Source of the DNA: Streptoverticillium olivoreticuli subsp. olivoreticuli
GTDB lineage: Bacteria; Actinomycetota; Actinomycetes; Streptomycetales; Streptomycetaceae
Assembly (NCBI RefSeq): GCF_003391135.1
Contig: NZ_CP031455.1
Location: forward strand, 2,317,501-2,381,500
Length of the DNA stretch: 64,000 bases
Direction of reading: 5' to 3'
Below, piece by piece: positions 7,412-17,210 of the stretch (position 1 is the stretch's first letter; each line of letters begins with the position of its first letter). Under the pieces are notes generated by a model. That model made no database searches. It saw nothing but the letters and a program-made list of their open reading frames with translations, and was not told the origin of the DNA. Position numbers and translations under genes: made by a program.

Positions 7412-9802
7412 ATGGATGCACGTGATCTGCGGCGGTTAGCGAATGCGGTCGGGACGGCACGGGGCCTGCGGTCCGTGCGGTGGGCGTGGCGCAGGCGGCG
7501 GGCGGACGCGGCGGGGCTGCCGCGGCGGGGCGCGGAGCGGGCGCGGGTGCCGGGGGCGGTGCGGGGGGCCGAGCCGCTGCCGGGCGGCGGGGTGGTGCGG
7601 TTCGCCCGGTCGTCGCTGCGGGTGCGGGTGGCGGCGGGCGGCGCGGTGTTCTGCGGCTGGGACGGCGCGGAGCCGGAGCCGTCGTACGCCCTGGCGGGGC
7701 CGGTGCCGGAGGCGGACGAGCGCGCGGTGCTGGAGCCCGACACGGACGGCGGCTGGCGCGTGGTGTCCGAAAGGGTGCTGGTGGTGGTGGGCCGCCACGG
7801 CACGGTCGAGGTGCGGACGCCGGGCGGGGTGGTGCTGCGGCGTGACCTGCCGCCGCGATGGTGGGAGCCGGTGGATCCGGCCGCCCGGGAGGCGGTGGAG
7901 GCGCGGTGGACGCAGCGGTCGGAAGTGGCGGCGGACGCGCGGTTCTTCGGCCTGGGCGGCAGGGCGGTGGGGCCGCGGCTGCGGGACGGTGCGTACCGGC
8001 TGTGGAACACCGACCCGGGCGGCGCCTTCGAGCCGGGTGACGATCCGCTGTACATCACGATGCCCGTGCAGCTGGTGGTGGCGGACGCGGGCACGCACCT
8101 GGCCTTTCACGACAACACCTGGGACGGCCGGGTGACGTTGCGCGAGGGCGAGGAGGGCGCGGGGTCGGGGCACGACCGGCCGGGCAGCTGCGAGGTGCGG
8201 ATGGACGGCGGCCCGCTGCGCTCCTGGGTGATGGTGGGCACTCCCGCGCGCGTGCTGCACACCTGGGCCACCTTGACCGGTACCCCGGCGCTGCCGCCCG
8301 CCTGGGCGCTCGGCCCGCAGCACGCGCGCTGGGGGTTCGGCAGCGAGCGGGAGGTGCGCCGGGTGGTGACGGGGTACCGGGAGCGCGGGCTGCCGCTGTC
8401 GGCTGTGCATCTGGACATCGACCACTACCAGGGGCATCGCGTCTTCACGGTGGACCGTGAGCGGTTCCCCGATCTGCCGGGGCTGGCGGCCGAGTTGCGG
8501 GGACAGGGGGTGCGGCTGGTGTCCATCGTGGATCCGGCCGTGAAGGCCCGGCCGGGGGTCGCGGAGTACGACAGCGGCGTGGCGGCCGGCGCGTTCGTGC
8601 GGGACGCGCGCGGGCGGGAGGTGCGCGGCGAGGTGTGGCCCGGCGAGTGCGTCTTTCCCGACTTCACCGATCCGGGGGTGCGCAAGTGGTGGGGCGGGCT
8701 GTACGCGGAGCGGCTGGCGCAGGGCTTCTCCGGGGTGTGGCACGACATGAACGAACCGGTGTCGTTCGCGGCGTTCGGCGACCCCTCGCTGCCGCGCTCC
8801 GCCCGGCACTCGCTGGAGGGCCGCGGCGGTGACCACCGGGCGGCGCACAATGTGTACGGGCTGGCCATGGCGCGCGCCGGTTACGAGGGGCTGCGCGAAC
8901 TGCGGCCGGAGGAGCGGCCGTTCCTGTTCTCCCGGTCGGGCTGGGCGGGCATGCAGCGCTACGGCGGCACCTGGTCCGGTGATGTGGCGACGGGGTGGCC
9001 GGGGCTGCGGGCGTCACTGGCGCTGGTCCTGGGCCTGGGGCTGTGCGGGGTGCCCTATTCGGGACCGGACGTCGGCGGTTTCACGGGCCACCCGTCGCCG
9101 GAGCTGTTCCTGCGCTGGTTCCAGCTCGGCGCGTACCTGCCGTTGTTCCGTACGCACGCCGCGCACGACGCGGGCCGCCGGGAGCCGTGGGAGTTCGGGG
9201 CCGAGGTGCTGGAGCACACGGGGGCGGCGCTGCGGGAGCGGACGAGGCTGCTCCCGTACTTCGTGACGCTCGCGCACCTGGCCCAGCGCACGGGCGCGCC
9301 GTATGTGCGGCCGGTGTGGTGGCGTTCACCGGAGGACCGCGCGCTGCGCGACTGCGAGGACGCGTTCCTGCTGGGCGATTCCCTGCTCGTGGCGCCGGTG
9401 CTGGAGCAGGGCACGGACCGGCGGGCGGTGCGGCTGCCGCGCGGGCGGTGGTACGACACGGCGACGGGACAGGCCCACGAAGGGCCGGGGCAGGTGCTGT
9501 TGGACGCTCCCCTGTCGCGCATCCCGGTGCTGGCGCGGGCGGGTTCGGTCGTGCCGGTGGCCGGGGCGGACGGTCAGGTGGAGCTGGAGGTGTGGCCGCC
9601 GGCCGCCGGGCGTACGGGCGGTGGGGTGCTCGTGCCGGACACGGGCGAGGGGTGGGCGCCGCCGTCGGTCGTGCGCTTCACCACGCGGCTGCGGGACGGT
9701 GCGGTCGTGGTGGAGCGGGAGGGGGCGGAGGAAGTGGGGTATCCGGTGCGCTTGCGCGGGGCGGGGACGAGCGCGGGTACGAAGCCGGGTGCGGGCGATT
9801 AG
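7412..9802 (+). CDS. Glycoside hydrolase family 31 (alpha-glucosidase-like)
   Basis: A 796-residue GH31 enzyme with no signal peptide, so probably cytosolic. The nucleophile is Asp445 in the family signature VWHDMNEP, and the acid/base is Asp524 in GGTWSGDVATGW. An N-terminal beta-sandwich (about 1-240) with the NTDPGGAFEPGDDPLYITMPV segment precedes the barrel, and beta domains follow. Such enzymes remove terminal alpha-linked glucose or xylose; substrate cannot be told from the sequence. The first 60 residues are unusually arginine-rich. ATG 7412 is the only convincing start, downstream of the 220-base spacer shared with aacS. Confidence 0.92.
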   Translation: MDARDLRRLANAVGTARGLRSVRWAWRRRRADAAGLPRRGAERARVPGAVRGAEPLPGGGVVRFARSSLRVRVAAGGAVFCGWDGAEPEPSYALAGPVPEADERAVLEPDTDGGWRVVSERVLVVVGRHGTVEVRTPGGVVLRRDLPPRWWEPVDPAAREAVEARWTQRSEVAADARFFGLGGRAVGPRLRDGAYRLWNTDPGGAFEPGDDPLYITMPVQLVVADAGTHLAFHDNTWDGRVTLREGEEGAGSGHDRPGSCEVRMDGGPLRSWVMVGTPARVLHTWATLTGTPALPPAWALGPQHARWGFGSEREVRRVVTGYRERGLPLSAVHLDIDHYQGHRVFTVDRERFPDLPGLAAELRGQGVRLVSIVDPAVKARPGVAEYDSGVAAGAFVRDARGREVRGEVWPGECVFPDFTDPGVRKWWGGLYAERLAQGFSGVWHDMNEPVSFAAFGDPSLPRSARHSLEGRGGDHRAAHNVYGLAMARAGYEGLRELRPEERPFLFSRSGWAGMQRYGGTWSGDVATGWPGLRASLALVLGLGLCGVPYSGPDVGGFTGHPSPELFLRWFQLGAYLPLFRTHAAHDAGRREPWEFGAEVLEHTGAALRERTRLLPYFVTLAHLAQRTGAPYVRPVWWRSPEDRALRDCEDAFLLGDSLLVAPVLEQGTDRRAVRLPRGRWYDTATGQAHEGPGQVLLDAPLSRIPVLARAGSVVPVAGADGQVELEVWPPAAGRTGGGVLVPDTGEGWAPPSVVRFTTRLRDGAVVVEREGAEEVGYPVRLRGAGTSAGTKPGAGD

Positions 9803-9838
9803 GGCGGCTGGTTTTCCCTCTGCCCGCCCCTTCCCGAA

Positions 9839-9883
9839 CCGGGGCCCCGCCCCGGACCCCGGTCCTCGAACGCCCGACAGGTT
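9839..9883. repeat. Degenerate Streptomyces intergenic palindromic repeat
   Basis: This GC-rich intergenic stretch contains CCTCGAACGCCCGACAGGTT, which agrees with the repeat at 50213-50232 in 17 of 20 bases. It sits next to a GGGGCCCCGCCCCGGACCCC palindrome-like block. Both words are familiar from short palindromic elements scattered between Streptomyces genes. Confidence 0.4.
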
Positions 9884-9930
9884 GCCCGTCGCTCTTCCGT
9901 ACGCACCCGTCCTCTGCTATCCGGGACAGC

Positions 9931-10716
9931 ATGTCGCGACTCTCCTCGGCGCTGCGCGCCCTCGCCCTTCCTGTCGCCGCCCTCATCGCCCTGTCCTGCG
10001 TTCCCGTCGCGCACGCCCGGGCACCGGAGCCGAGACCGCCCGCCGGGTTCGTGGCGCTCTCGGACGTCGATCCGTCGATCCTCCAGGAGATGCGGTACGT
10101 CACCGCGCACAACTTCACGGGCCACCGTGTCGACGGCTACCGCCGCCCCGTGTGCCTCCTCACCCGCCCGGCCGCCGAGGCGCTGCACAGGGCGCAGCGT
10201 GCCCTGCTGCCGCGGGGTTACAGCCTCAAGGTGTACGACTGCTACCGGCCGCAGCGGGCGGTCGACGACTTCGTGACGTGGGCGAAGGATCTCGCGGACG
10301 AGCGGATGAAGGCGGAGTTCTACCCCCGCGTCGACAAGTCGCGGCTTTTCGACGACGGTTACATCGCCGCGAAGTCCGGGCACAGCAGGGGCAGCACCAT
10401 GGATCTGACGCTGGTGCGGCTCCCGGCCCGGCCGACGCGCCCGTACCGCCCCGGGGAGCGCCTGGTTCCCTGTTTCGCGCCGCGGGAGTGGAGGTTCCCC
10501 GACAACTCCGTCGACATGGGCACCGGCTTCGACTGTTTCGACACCCTCGCGCACACGCTGGACCCGAGGATCCGGGGTGCGCAGCGGGATCACCGGCTGT
10601 TGCTGAAGTCCACGATGGAGCGGTCCGGTTTCGTCAACCTGGCGGAGGAGTGGTGGCACTACACACTCCGTGGGGAGCCGTTTCCCGACACCTACTTCGA
10701 CTTCCCCGTCCGGTGA
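9931..10716 (+). CDS. Secreted D-alanyl-D-alanine dipeptidase, VanX family (M15D)
   Basis: A 261-residue exported zinc peptidase. Residues 1-29 form a Sec signal peptide ending VAHA. Zinc ligands are visible as His151 and Asp158 (SGHSRGSTMD) and His243, with the catalytic base Glu240 in EEWWH; Arg106 in CYRPQRA matches the transition-state arginine of VanX. It should cleave D-Ala-D-Ala or related cell-wall dipeptides outside the membrane. No vanH, vanA or vanRS genes are nearby, so a role in wall turnover or recycling is more likely than vancomycin resistance. ATG 9931 starts the signal peptide directly. Confidence 0.92.
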   Translation: MSRLSSALRALALPVAALIALSCVPVAHARAPEPRPPAGFVALSDVDPSILQEMRYVTAHNFTGHRVDGYRRPVCLLTRPAAEALHRAQRALLPRGYSLKVYDCYRPQRAVDDFVTWAKDLADERMKAEFYPRVDKSRLFDDGYIAAKSGHSRGSTMDLTLVRLPARPTRPYRPGERLVPCFAPREWRFPDNSVDMGTGFDCFDTLAHTLDPRIRGAQRDHRLLLKSTMERSGFVNLAEEWWHYTLRGEPFPDTYFDFPVR

Positions 10717-10800
10717 CGACGGCGCTTGACGCTCCCGTACGGCAGGTGAACACTGCCCGTTCGAGCAGTGTGGGCCAGCGCAGTCCTCCGAGGAGACGCC

Positions 10801-12312
10801 ATGACGGGCTCGTACGTCGCCGCGATCGACCAGGGCACCACCTCCAGCCGCTGCATCGTCTTCGACCGGGACGGCACGGTCGTGGCCGTGGACCGGCGTG
10901 AGCACCGGCAGATCTTTCCCCGCCCTGGCTGGGTGGAGCACGACGCCGCCGAGATCTGGGCGAAGGTGCGCGCCGTGGTCGCGGGCGCGCTCGCCGCGGC
11001 GGGGCTGCGGGCGGACGAGCTGAGCGCGCTGGGCATCACCAACCAGCGGGAGACGACGGTCCTTTGGGACCGCTCCACGGGCAAACCGGTGCACAACGCC
11101 GTCGTCTGGCAGGACACGCGGACGGCCGCGCTCTGTCGCGACCTGGGCGGCGCGGACGGGCAGGACCGGTTCCGGGAGGCGACCGGGCTGCCGCTCGCCA
11201 GCTATTTCTCCGGGCCCAAGGTGGCGTGGCTGCTGGAGCACGTGCCGGGGCTGCGGCGGCGGGCGGAGAACGGTGAGATCGCGTTCGGGACCGTCGACTC
11301 CTGGCTGATCTGGAATCTGACGGGCGGCACGGACGGCGGGGTGCACGTCACCGACGTGACCAACGCGGGGCGCACGCTGCTGATGAACCTCGGCACCCTC
11401 CAGTGGGATCCGTCGATCCTGGCCGAGATGGGCATACCGGAGGCGGTGCTGCCGGAGATCCGGTCCTCCGCCGAGGTGTACGGGACGGCGGTGGGTCCAC
11501 TGGCCGGGGTGCCGGTCGCGGCGGCGCTGGGTGATCAGCAGGCGGCGGTGTTCGGGCAGACCTGCTACGGGGTGGGCGAGGCCAAGAACACGTACGGCAC
11601 GGGGAGTTTCCTGCTGCTCAACACGGGTGACCGGCCCGTGCCGTCCAAGAACGGACTGCTGACGACGGTCGGTTACCGGTTGGGCGGGGAAGCTCCCGTG
11701 TACTGCCTGGAGGGGTCGATCGCGGTCACCGGTGCGCTGGTGCAGTGGTTCCGCGATCAGCTGGGCCTGATCCGCTCCGCCGACGAGATCGAGCCGCTGG
11801 CGGCGAGCGTCCGTGACAACGGCGGCGCGTATGTCGTGCCGGCCTTCTCCGGGCTGTACGCCCCGTACTGGCGCTCCGACGCCCGTGGCGTCATCGCCGG
11901 GCTGACCCGCTACGTCACCAAGGCGCACCTGGCGCGGGCGGTGCTGGAGGCGACGAGCTGGCAGACCCGTGAGGTCGTGGACGCGATGTTCCAGGACTCC
12001 GGGGTGCGGATCACCTCGCTCAAGGTGGACGGCGGGATGACGGCCAACGGCCTGCTGATGCAGCACCAGGCCGATGTGCTGGGGGTGCCGGTGATCCGGC
12101 CGGTGGTCTCCGAGACGACGTGCCTGGGTGCCGCGTACGCCGCCGGTCTGGCCACCGGCGTGTGGGGTGGGCTCGACGAGCTGAGGACGCACTGGCGGCA
12201 GGACGCCGAGTGGGCGCCCCGGATGGGCGCGGAGGAGCGGGAGCGCGAGTACGGGCGCTGGCTCAGGGCCGTGGAGCGCAGCTTCGGGTGGCTGGAGGAG
12301 GGCTCCTCCTAG
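10801..12312 (+). CDS. glpK: Glycerol kinase
   Basis: A 503-residue cytosolic FGGY kinase that converts glycerol and ATP to glycerol 3-phosphate. The start [17 protein letters not shown] follows an AGGAG site (ATCCTCCGAGGAGACGCC region just upstream). Motifs for substrate and ATP binding are intact: [25 protein letters not shown] and [13 protein letters not shown]. It stands alone, without glpF or glpD beside it, so it is probably a second, orphan copy. Its stop codon shares a CTAG with the stop of the convergent cvnD gene. Confidence 0.95.
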   Translation: MTGSYVAAIDQGTTSSRCIVFDRDGTVVAVDRREHRQIFPRPGWVEHDAAEIWAKVRAVVAGALAAAGLRADELSALGITNQRETTVLWDRSTGKPVHNAVVWQDTRTAALCRDLGGADGQDRFREATGLPLASYFSGPKVAWLLEHVPGLRRRAENGEIAFGTVDSWLIWNLTGGTDGGVHVTDVTNAGRTLLMNLGTLQWDPSILAEMGIPEAVLPEIRSSAEVYGTAVGPLAGVPVAAALGDQQAAVFGQTCYGVGEAKNTYGTGSFLLLNTGDRPVPSKNGLLTTVGYRLGGEAPVYCLEGSIAVTGALVQWFRDQLGLIRSADEIEPLAASVRDNGGAYVVPAFSGLYAPYWRSDARGVIAGLTRYVTKAHLARAVLEATSWQTREVVDAMFQDSGVRITSLKVDGGMTANGLLMQHQADVLGVPVIRPVVSETTCLGAAYAAGLATGVWGGLDELRTHWRQDAEWAPRMGAEEREREYGRWLRAVERSFGWLEEGSS

Positions 12313-12908
12313 GCGAGGGTCTGCGGGGTGTCGCGGTGTCCTACGACGCCGGTGGCGATGGCGTGTTCGACGACGGAGACCAGGACGTGCTTCACGGACT
12401 CGCGCTCGCGGGCGTCGCACATGACGACCGGCACGCCGGGGTCGAGGTCGAGTGCGTCGCGGACGTCGCTCTCGGGGTAGCGGTCGGCGCCGTCGAAGCA
12501 GTTGACGGCGAGCGTGAAGGCGATGCCGCGCCGTTCGAAGTAGTCGACGGCGGCGAAGCAGTCGGCGAGGCGGCGGGTGTCGGCGAGGACGACGGCGCCC
12601 AGGGCTCCCTGGGCGAGCTCGTCCCACAGGAACCAGAAGCGGTCCTGGCCGGGCGTGCCGAAGAGGTAGAGGACCAGGTCGTCGCGGAGGGTGATCCGGC
12701 CGAAGTCCATGGCGACGGTGGTGGTGCGCTTGGCCTCCACTCCCGCGAGGTCGTCGACGGGGCGCCCGGCTTCCGTGAGCGTCTCCTCCGTGCGGAGGGG
12801 CCTGATCTCGCTGACCGCGCCGACCAGGGTGGTCTTGCCCACGCCGAAGCCGCCGGCCACGAGCAGTTTGAGGGCGAGCGGGACGGGGTCGGTGCGGGTG
12901 GGCGTCAT
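12309..12908 (-). CDS. cvnD: Conservon GTPase-like protein CvnD
   Basis: A 199-residue ATP/GTP-binding protein of the conservon type. The P-loop GGFGVGKTT lies near residues 19-27, followed by the [16 protein letters not shown] switch-II-like segment. In conservons, CvnD works with CvnA, CvnB and CvnC in a membrane-associated complex that resembles eukaryotic G-protein signalling. It is last of the four genes and is separated from cvnC by 106 bases, more than the usual overlap, so it may have its own translation signal. Its end overlaps the convergent glpK by four bases. Confidence 0.93.
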   Translation of the reverse strand: MTPTRTDPVPLALKLLVAGGFGVGKTTLVGAVSEIRPLRTEETLTEAGRPVDDLAGVEAKRTTTVAMDFGRITLRDDLVLYLFGTPGQDRFWFLWDELAQGALGAVVLADTRRLADCFAAVDYFERRGIAFTLAVNCFDGADRYPESDVRDALDLDPGVPVVMCDARERESVKHVLVSVVEHAIATGVVGHRDTPQTLA

Positions 12909-13014
12909 GGGGGCGGCCTCCTTCGGGGTGATCGTTTCGTACGGGACGTGGTCACGACAAGTGTTTCCCCTGTCGTCCCTCTCGCCCGGGGGACGCAGCG
13001 GGGGAGGCCGGGGG

Positions 13015-13446
13015 CTAGAGCGCCCGGAGGGCGTCGATGACGTCCCGGAGCACGGTCTCGTCGGGGAGCTCCGCCGGTGGCACCGGGCGGGTCACCCGGA
13101 CGAATCCCGCGTCGACCAGGTCGCCGACGAGCACCCGCACCACGCCGACCGGCAGGTCGAGCCCCGCGGCCAGCTCCGCGACGGACTGCGGCCGCGTGCG
13201 CGAGACTTCGACGATGTCGAGGTGCTCGGGCGAGAGCGTCCGGTCCGCGAGGACGTGCGCGCCGGACGGCCCGGCCAGGGCCTCGTCGGCGATGACCACC
13301 GCGATCAGGTCGAGCTCGCTGCCGTCGGCGCTGCGGGTCCGGCCGCGGGTCATGGCGTACGGGCGCACCACCGGGCCCGCGGCGTCGTCGTACCACCGCG
13401 CCGCCCCGTCCCGATCCGCGGTGCGGTGGCCGTCGTCTCCGGTCAT
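13015..13446 (-). CDS. cvnC: Conservon protein CvnC (DUF742)
   Basis: A 143-residue DUF742 protein with a winged-helix-like C-terminal half (SVAELAAGLDLPVGVVRVLVGDLVDAG). The core PVVRPYAMTRGRT motif is typical of the family. ATG 13446 has an AAGG site five bases upstream; a GTG at 13458 that overlaps the cvnB stop by four bases is also possible. Third gene of the conservon operon. Confidence 0.9.
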   Translation of the reverse strand: MTGDDGHRTADRDGAARWYDDAAGPVVRPYAMTRGRTRSADGSELDLIAVVIADEALAGPSGAHVLADRTLSPEHLDIVEVSRTRPQSVAELAAGLDLPVGVVRVLVGDLVDAGFVRVTRPVPPAELPDETVLRDVIDALRAL

Positions 13447-13454
13447 GCCGGCCT

Positions 13455-13931
13455 TCACCCGTCGGCGGCCACGCCGGTCCGCGGAGCGGTGGCCAGGTGC
13501 GCGCCCACGCGCTTGACGAGCAGCGTCATCTCGTAGGCGACCAGGCCGATGTCGGAGTCGGCGTCGGCGAGCACGGCGAGGCAGCTGCCGTCGCCCGCCG
13601 CGGTGACGAACAGGAACGCGTCGTCCAGTTCGACCATGGTCTGGCGGACCTTGCCCGCGTCGAAGTGGCGGCCCACGCCCTTGGCGAGGCTGTGGAAGCC
13701 GGAGGAGACGGCGGCGAGGTGCTCGCCGTCCTCGCGGGAGAGCCCCTTGGACTTACCGGTCGCCAGTCCGTCGCCGGAGAGCACCAGTGCCTTGCGTACG
13801 GTGCCGACGCGCTCGACCAGGTCGTCGAGCAGCCAGTTCAGGTCGCCGGTGGTCCCCGGCTGCCGCTCTTCGGCGGCGGCCTGTGCGCCGCGGGTCCCGG
13901 TGGTGCGTGTCGCGGCCTTCGGTGCGGTCAT
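13455..13931 (-). CDS. cvnB: Conservon roadblock/LC7 protein CvnB
   Basis: A 158-residue roadblock/LC7 (longin-like) domain protein; LNWLLDDLVERVGTVRKALVLSGDGLATG opens the domain. Roadblock proteins of conservons are thought to act as GTPase-activating or scaffold partners of CvnD. The start ATG at 13931 overlaps the cvnA stop by four bases, giving translational coupling. The first 25 residues are a polar extension. Confidence 0.92.
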   Translation of the reverse strand: MTAPKAATRTTGTRGAQAAAEERQPGTTGDLNWLLDDLVERVGTVRKALVLSGDGLATGKSKGLSREDGEHLAAVSSGFHSLAKGVGRHFDAGKVRQTMVELDDAFLFVTAAGDGSCLAVLADADSDIGLVAYEMTLLVKRVGAHLATAPRTGVAADG

Positions 13932-16354
13932 GGACCGTCCCCCTCGTGTGTGGTTCCTGGTGCTGTGGTTCTCGTCGTGCCGGTTCCATGATCCTCCCGT
14001 CCGCGCTGCCAGCCGCGCTGGAGGGCCGCCATGCGGGCCCGTACCTCCTCGGCGTCGCGCTCGTGTTCCGCAGCGGTGGCGTCCGTGGGGGCGTCCGGCG
14101 CGCGGCGGACGGGGTCGTTCCGCAGCTGTGGGGCGAGGCTGGCCTGGCGTACGCGCCGGGGCAGCCCGCCGGTCGGGGTGCGCTCCTCGTCGTCGGCCGG
14201 GCGGCCGTGGTCGTGGACCGGGACGGGGGGTCTGCGGCGGGGCAGCGGCTGCGGCCCGTCGTCCGCCTGGTGGTGCTGTGCGTCCCCGTCGTCCGTCCCG
14301 GTGTCGAACGGGCAGAGCGGAAGCTCCGGTTCGGCTCCGCTGCCGCGCAGCGGTGCGCGGCCGGGCGCGGCGAGCGCCGAGAGCGGTGACAGGGGCGTCG
14401 TCGGCCGGTCCTGAGGTATTTCCTGTCCCCCGGTGTCCGCGTCAGGTGCCGCGGCGCCCTTGCCGACGGCGGTGAGCAGCGCGAGGGGGACGAGGACGAC
14501 CGCGGTGGTGCCGCCGTACGGGGAGGGCTGGAGCGAGACCTTCACACCGTGGCGGCGGGCGAGCCTGCTGACGACGAACAGGCCGAGGCGGTCGGTGTCG
14601 GACAGCTCGAACTCGGGGGTCTCTGCGAGCCGGAGATTGGCTTCGAGCATGAGGTCCGGGGGCATGCCGAGCCCGCGGTCGTGGATCTCGACGGTGAAGC
14701 CGTTGGAGACCCGCTCGCCCAGGACCTGGACCCCGGTGTGCGGCGGGGAGAAGACGGTGGCGTTCTCCAGGAGTTCGGCGAGGAGGTGGGTGAGGTCGCC
14801 GACGGCGGGCCCGTGCACGGCCAGTCGCGGCAGGCGGCGCACCTCGATGCGTTCGTACGCCTCGACCTCGGCGACCGCGGCCCGCACGACGTCCATCAGG
14901 GGCACCGGTCTGCGCCACTGCCGGGCGGGGGCGGCGCCGGAGAGGATGACGAGGCCCTCGGCGTGGCGGCGCATGCGGGTGGTGAGGTGGTCGAGGCGGA
15001 AGAGGTCGGCGAGTTCGTCGGTGTCCTCCGTGCGGCGCTCCATGGCGTCGAGGAGGGTCAGCTGGCGGTGCAGGAGCACCTGGCTGCGGCGGGCGAGGTT
15101 GACGAAGACCTCGGAGACGCCGCGGCGCATGTCGGCCTGTTTGACGGCGGCTTCGACGGCGGCGCGCTGGAGGGTGTTCAGGGCCTGGCCGACCTGGCCG
15201 AGTTCGTCGGTGCCGAAGTCGCGGCGGGGCGCCTCGGCCTCCACGTCGACGTGTTCGCCCGCGGCGAGGCGGCGCATCACACCGGGCAGCCGTACGCCCG
15301 AGGCCTCGTGGGCCTCCTTGCGCAGGTCGCGCAGGTCCCGGATCAGGCCGCGGCCGACCTTGAGGGAGATGACGAGCGAGCAGACGAGGGCGGCGAGGCC
15401 GAGGATGCCGGCGGCCGCGGCCTTGATGAGGACGCCGATGGCGACGGGCTCGACGCGGCCCGCGTAGCGGTCGATGGCCTCGGTGCCCATCCGGCCGAGC
15501 TCGTCGAGGACCGTTCCGGCGGTCGCGTTCCAGCGCTGGGGGTCGACGGTGTGCGGGGCGCGGTCCGCGCCCGCGAGGACGACGGCGTCCTCGGTGGAGC
15601 GCAGGGTCTCGGCGGTGCTGCCGCGCCAGTAGTCCTCGTAGGTCTTCTGGTCCCCGGCGGGCAGGACCGGGAGGCTGGCGCCGTAGAGGACCCGGCGTTC
15701 GGCGACGCGGTCGGAGAAGGCTCGCAGGTCCTGGCGGCTCATGGTGCCGGCGGTGAGCGCGGAGGCGAGCAGGGCGTCCTCGCGGGAGAGCGCCTCGCGG
15801 GCGCGGGCGATGCCGACGAGGGCACGGCCCTGCTTGTCCATCTCCGCGTCCTGGAGGGCGCTGAGGGTGCCGAGGAAGACGTAGTAGGGCTCGACGAGTT
15901 CGTTGTACGCCTGGAACGCGCCGTGGCGGCTGATGGTGGCGTCCTCGGCCTTGTGGCGCAGGCCGTCGAGGTCGCCGAGGCTCTTCTCGATGGCGGCGAA
16001 GCGGGCCGCGGCCTGGGAGCTCATGCCGTCGCGGAGGTCGCCGTCGGCGCCGGAGCGGAGGACCGCGACGGCCTTGTCGGTGGTGCGCTGCCGTTCGCGC
16101 AGGTCGGCGAGGGCGTCGGAGCGGCGGGGGTCGGCGAGGTAGACGAGGGTCTGGCGGCGCTCCTTCTGCAGGGCGTGGACCAGGTCCTCGGCGGGGTAGC
16201 CGACCTTGCGCATGACGTCGGCGACGGTGAGCAGCTGGGCGGCCTCACTGCCGGTGATCACGGTGGCGAAGACCCACAGGGCGGTCAGCGACACCAGTGG
16301 CACGAGCAGCAGCGCCACGATCTTCCGGCGGATCGACTTCCCGCGAAAGCGCAT
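13928..16354 (-). CDS. cvnA: Conservon sensor CvnA, nitrate/nitrite-sensing histidine-kinase-like
   Basis: An 808-residue membrane sensor. A first membrane helix (about 13-30) is followed by a long extracellular helical nitrate/nitrite-sensor type domain (about 50-300), a second membrane helix near 310-335, a HAMP-like linker, a helical dimer region (MRRGVSEVFVNLARRSQ) and a HATPase domain with LLENATVFSPP and RGLGMPPDLM boxes. No clear phospho-acceptor histidine is seen, as in other CvnA proteins. The C-terminal 170 residues are proline- and charge-rich and probably disordered. It heads the cvnABCD operon; a P450 (cvnE), common in conservons, is not present here. Confidence 0.92.
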   Translation of the reverse strand: MRFRGKSIRRKIVALLLVPLVSLTALWVFATVITGSEAAQLLTVADVMRKVGYPAEDLVHALQKERRQTLVYLADPRRSDALADLRERQRTTDKAVAVLRSGADGDLRDGMSSQAAARFAAIEKSLGDLDGLRHKAEDATISRHGAFQAYNELVEPYYVFLGTLSALQDAEMDKQGRALVGIARAREALSREDALLASALTAGTMSRQDLRAFSDRVAERRVLYGASLPVLPAGDQKTYEDYWRGSTAETLRSTEDAVVLAGADRAPHTVDPQRWNATAGTVLDELGRMGTEAIDRYAGRVEPVAIGVLIKAAAAGILGLAALVCSLVISLKVGRGLIRDLRDLRKEAHEASGVRLPGVMRRLAAGEHVDVEAEAPRRDFGTDELGQVGQALNTLQRAAVEAAVKQADMRRGVSEVFVNLARRSQVLLHRQLTLLDAMERRTEDTDELADLFRLDHLTTRMRRHAEGLVILSGAAPARQWRRPVPLMDVVRAAVAEVEAYERIEVRRLPRLAVHGPAVGDLTHLLAELLENATVFSPPHTGVQVLGERVSNGFTVEIHDRGLGMPPDLMLEANLRLAETPEFELSDTDRLGLFVVSRLARRHGVKVSLQPSPYGGTTAVVLVPLALLTAVGKGAAAPDADTGGQEIPQDRPTTPLSPLSALAAPGRAPLRGSGAEPELPLCPFDTGTDDGDAQHHQADDGPQPLPRRRPPVPVHDHGRPADDEERTPTGGLPRRVRQASLAPQLRNDPVRRAPDAPTDATAAEHERDAEEVRARMAALQRGWQRGREDHGTGTTRTTAPGTTHEGDGP

Positions 16355-16715
16355 GGCCTCCCCAACGTCAACCCCGGCGCCCCGGGGTGGTGTTCCGACA
16401 ACAATGCGGCGTGAGCCTACTACTGCGTGGTACGGGACTCGAAGACCAGTACGGTGGCCGGACTCCGGCCGTGTCGGCCGTGGGCACCTGTTGTCCGGTG
16501 ATTCCAGGACTTTTCGGTCTGGCTGGATTCCTCTCCCCCATGGGAACCTTTGGGCAACGTCATTCGCTCTTCATCCAGGGAACCGATGACGGGACGGGGG
16601 ACGGGCAGGGCGGCGCGATGCCCGACACCCCTCCTTTTGCTCCTGTTTGGTGCCTGTTGTGAGCGTCTTTTGGCAGCGGCCCCACGGGGGCGGCCACTGG
16701 GGGAGGTGAGCGGTC
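16355..16715. other. Intergenic region between cvnA and a small membrane protein gene
   Basis: A 361-base spacer between divergently transcribed genes. It is less GC-rich than the coding regions and must hold the cvnABCD promoter. I found no convincing gene, tRNA or strong inverted repeat in it. A purine-rich GGGGGAGG lies 15 bases before the ATG at 16716. Confidence 0.5.
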
Positions 16716-17066
16716 ATGGACCGGAATCGCGACATCCCGTCGCACCGGAGCCGCCCGCTGTGGGTCGAGGAGCCGGCGCGTCGGCCGCGGATGCCGGATC
16801 CGGTCCGTACGGCGGCGGTGCGCGCGGTCCTCGTCATCGCGGTGACGCTGGTGGAGGCGATGGTCGCGACGCTGTTCGCGCTGGCCGGTTCATGGCTCGC
16901 GCTGCCCGCGCTGCTGTGCGTCCTGGCGAGCGTGGTGGCGGCGACCTGGGCGGTGCTGGATGTGTGGGTGACGCGGCAGGTGTGGCGGCAGCGCCACGGG
17001 GTGGTCTCCGTGCCCAGCAGTTCGGCCCGTCCGATACGCAGGGCGCGCCGCCCACGCTTCCCCTGA
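16716..17066 (+). CDS. Small membrane protein of unknown function
   Basis: A 116-residue protein with two hydrophobic helices (about 35-60 and 62-85) between charged, arginine- and proline-rich tails. A GGGGGAGG ribosome binding site precedes ATG 16716. The tails and short loop suggest an inner-membrane hairpin with both ends in the cytosol. It is not in an operon with its neighbours: cvnA is divergent and the SMC operon is convergent. I do not recognise a family. Confidence 0.65.
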   Translation: MDRNRDIPSHRSRPLWVEEPARRPRMPDPVRTAAVRAVLVIAVTLVEAMVATLFALAGSWLALPALLCVLASVVAATWAVLDVWVTRQVWRQRHGVVSVPSSSARPIRRARRPRFP

Positions 17067-17210
17067 TCGTCAACTGCCGGGTGGGCGAGGGCGGCCGGTC
17101 GGACCGGGTGCGGCGGTTGCGCGTACGCGTCGGGGCGCTGCCGCGGGAGCGGTACGAGGAGGGGGCGCGCTTCCTTCCCCCGTCGCGCCCCTCCCCGTGA
17201 CCGAGCCCCC

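Noticed and set aside
9931..10716. Vancomycin-resistance gene vanX
   Set aside because: The protein has a signal peptide and lies away from any vanH, vanA or vanRS gene; a cell-wall dipeptidase is the safer call.
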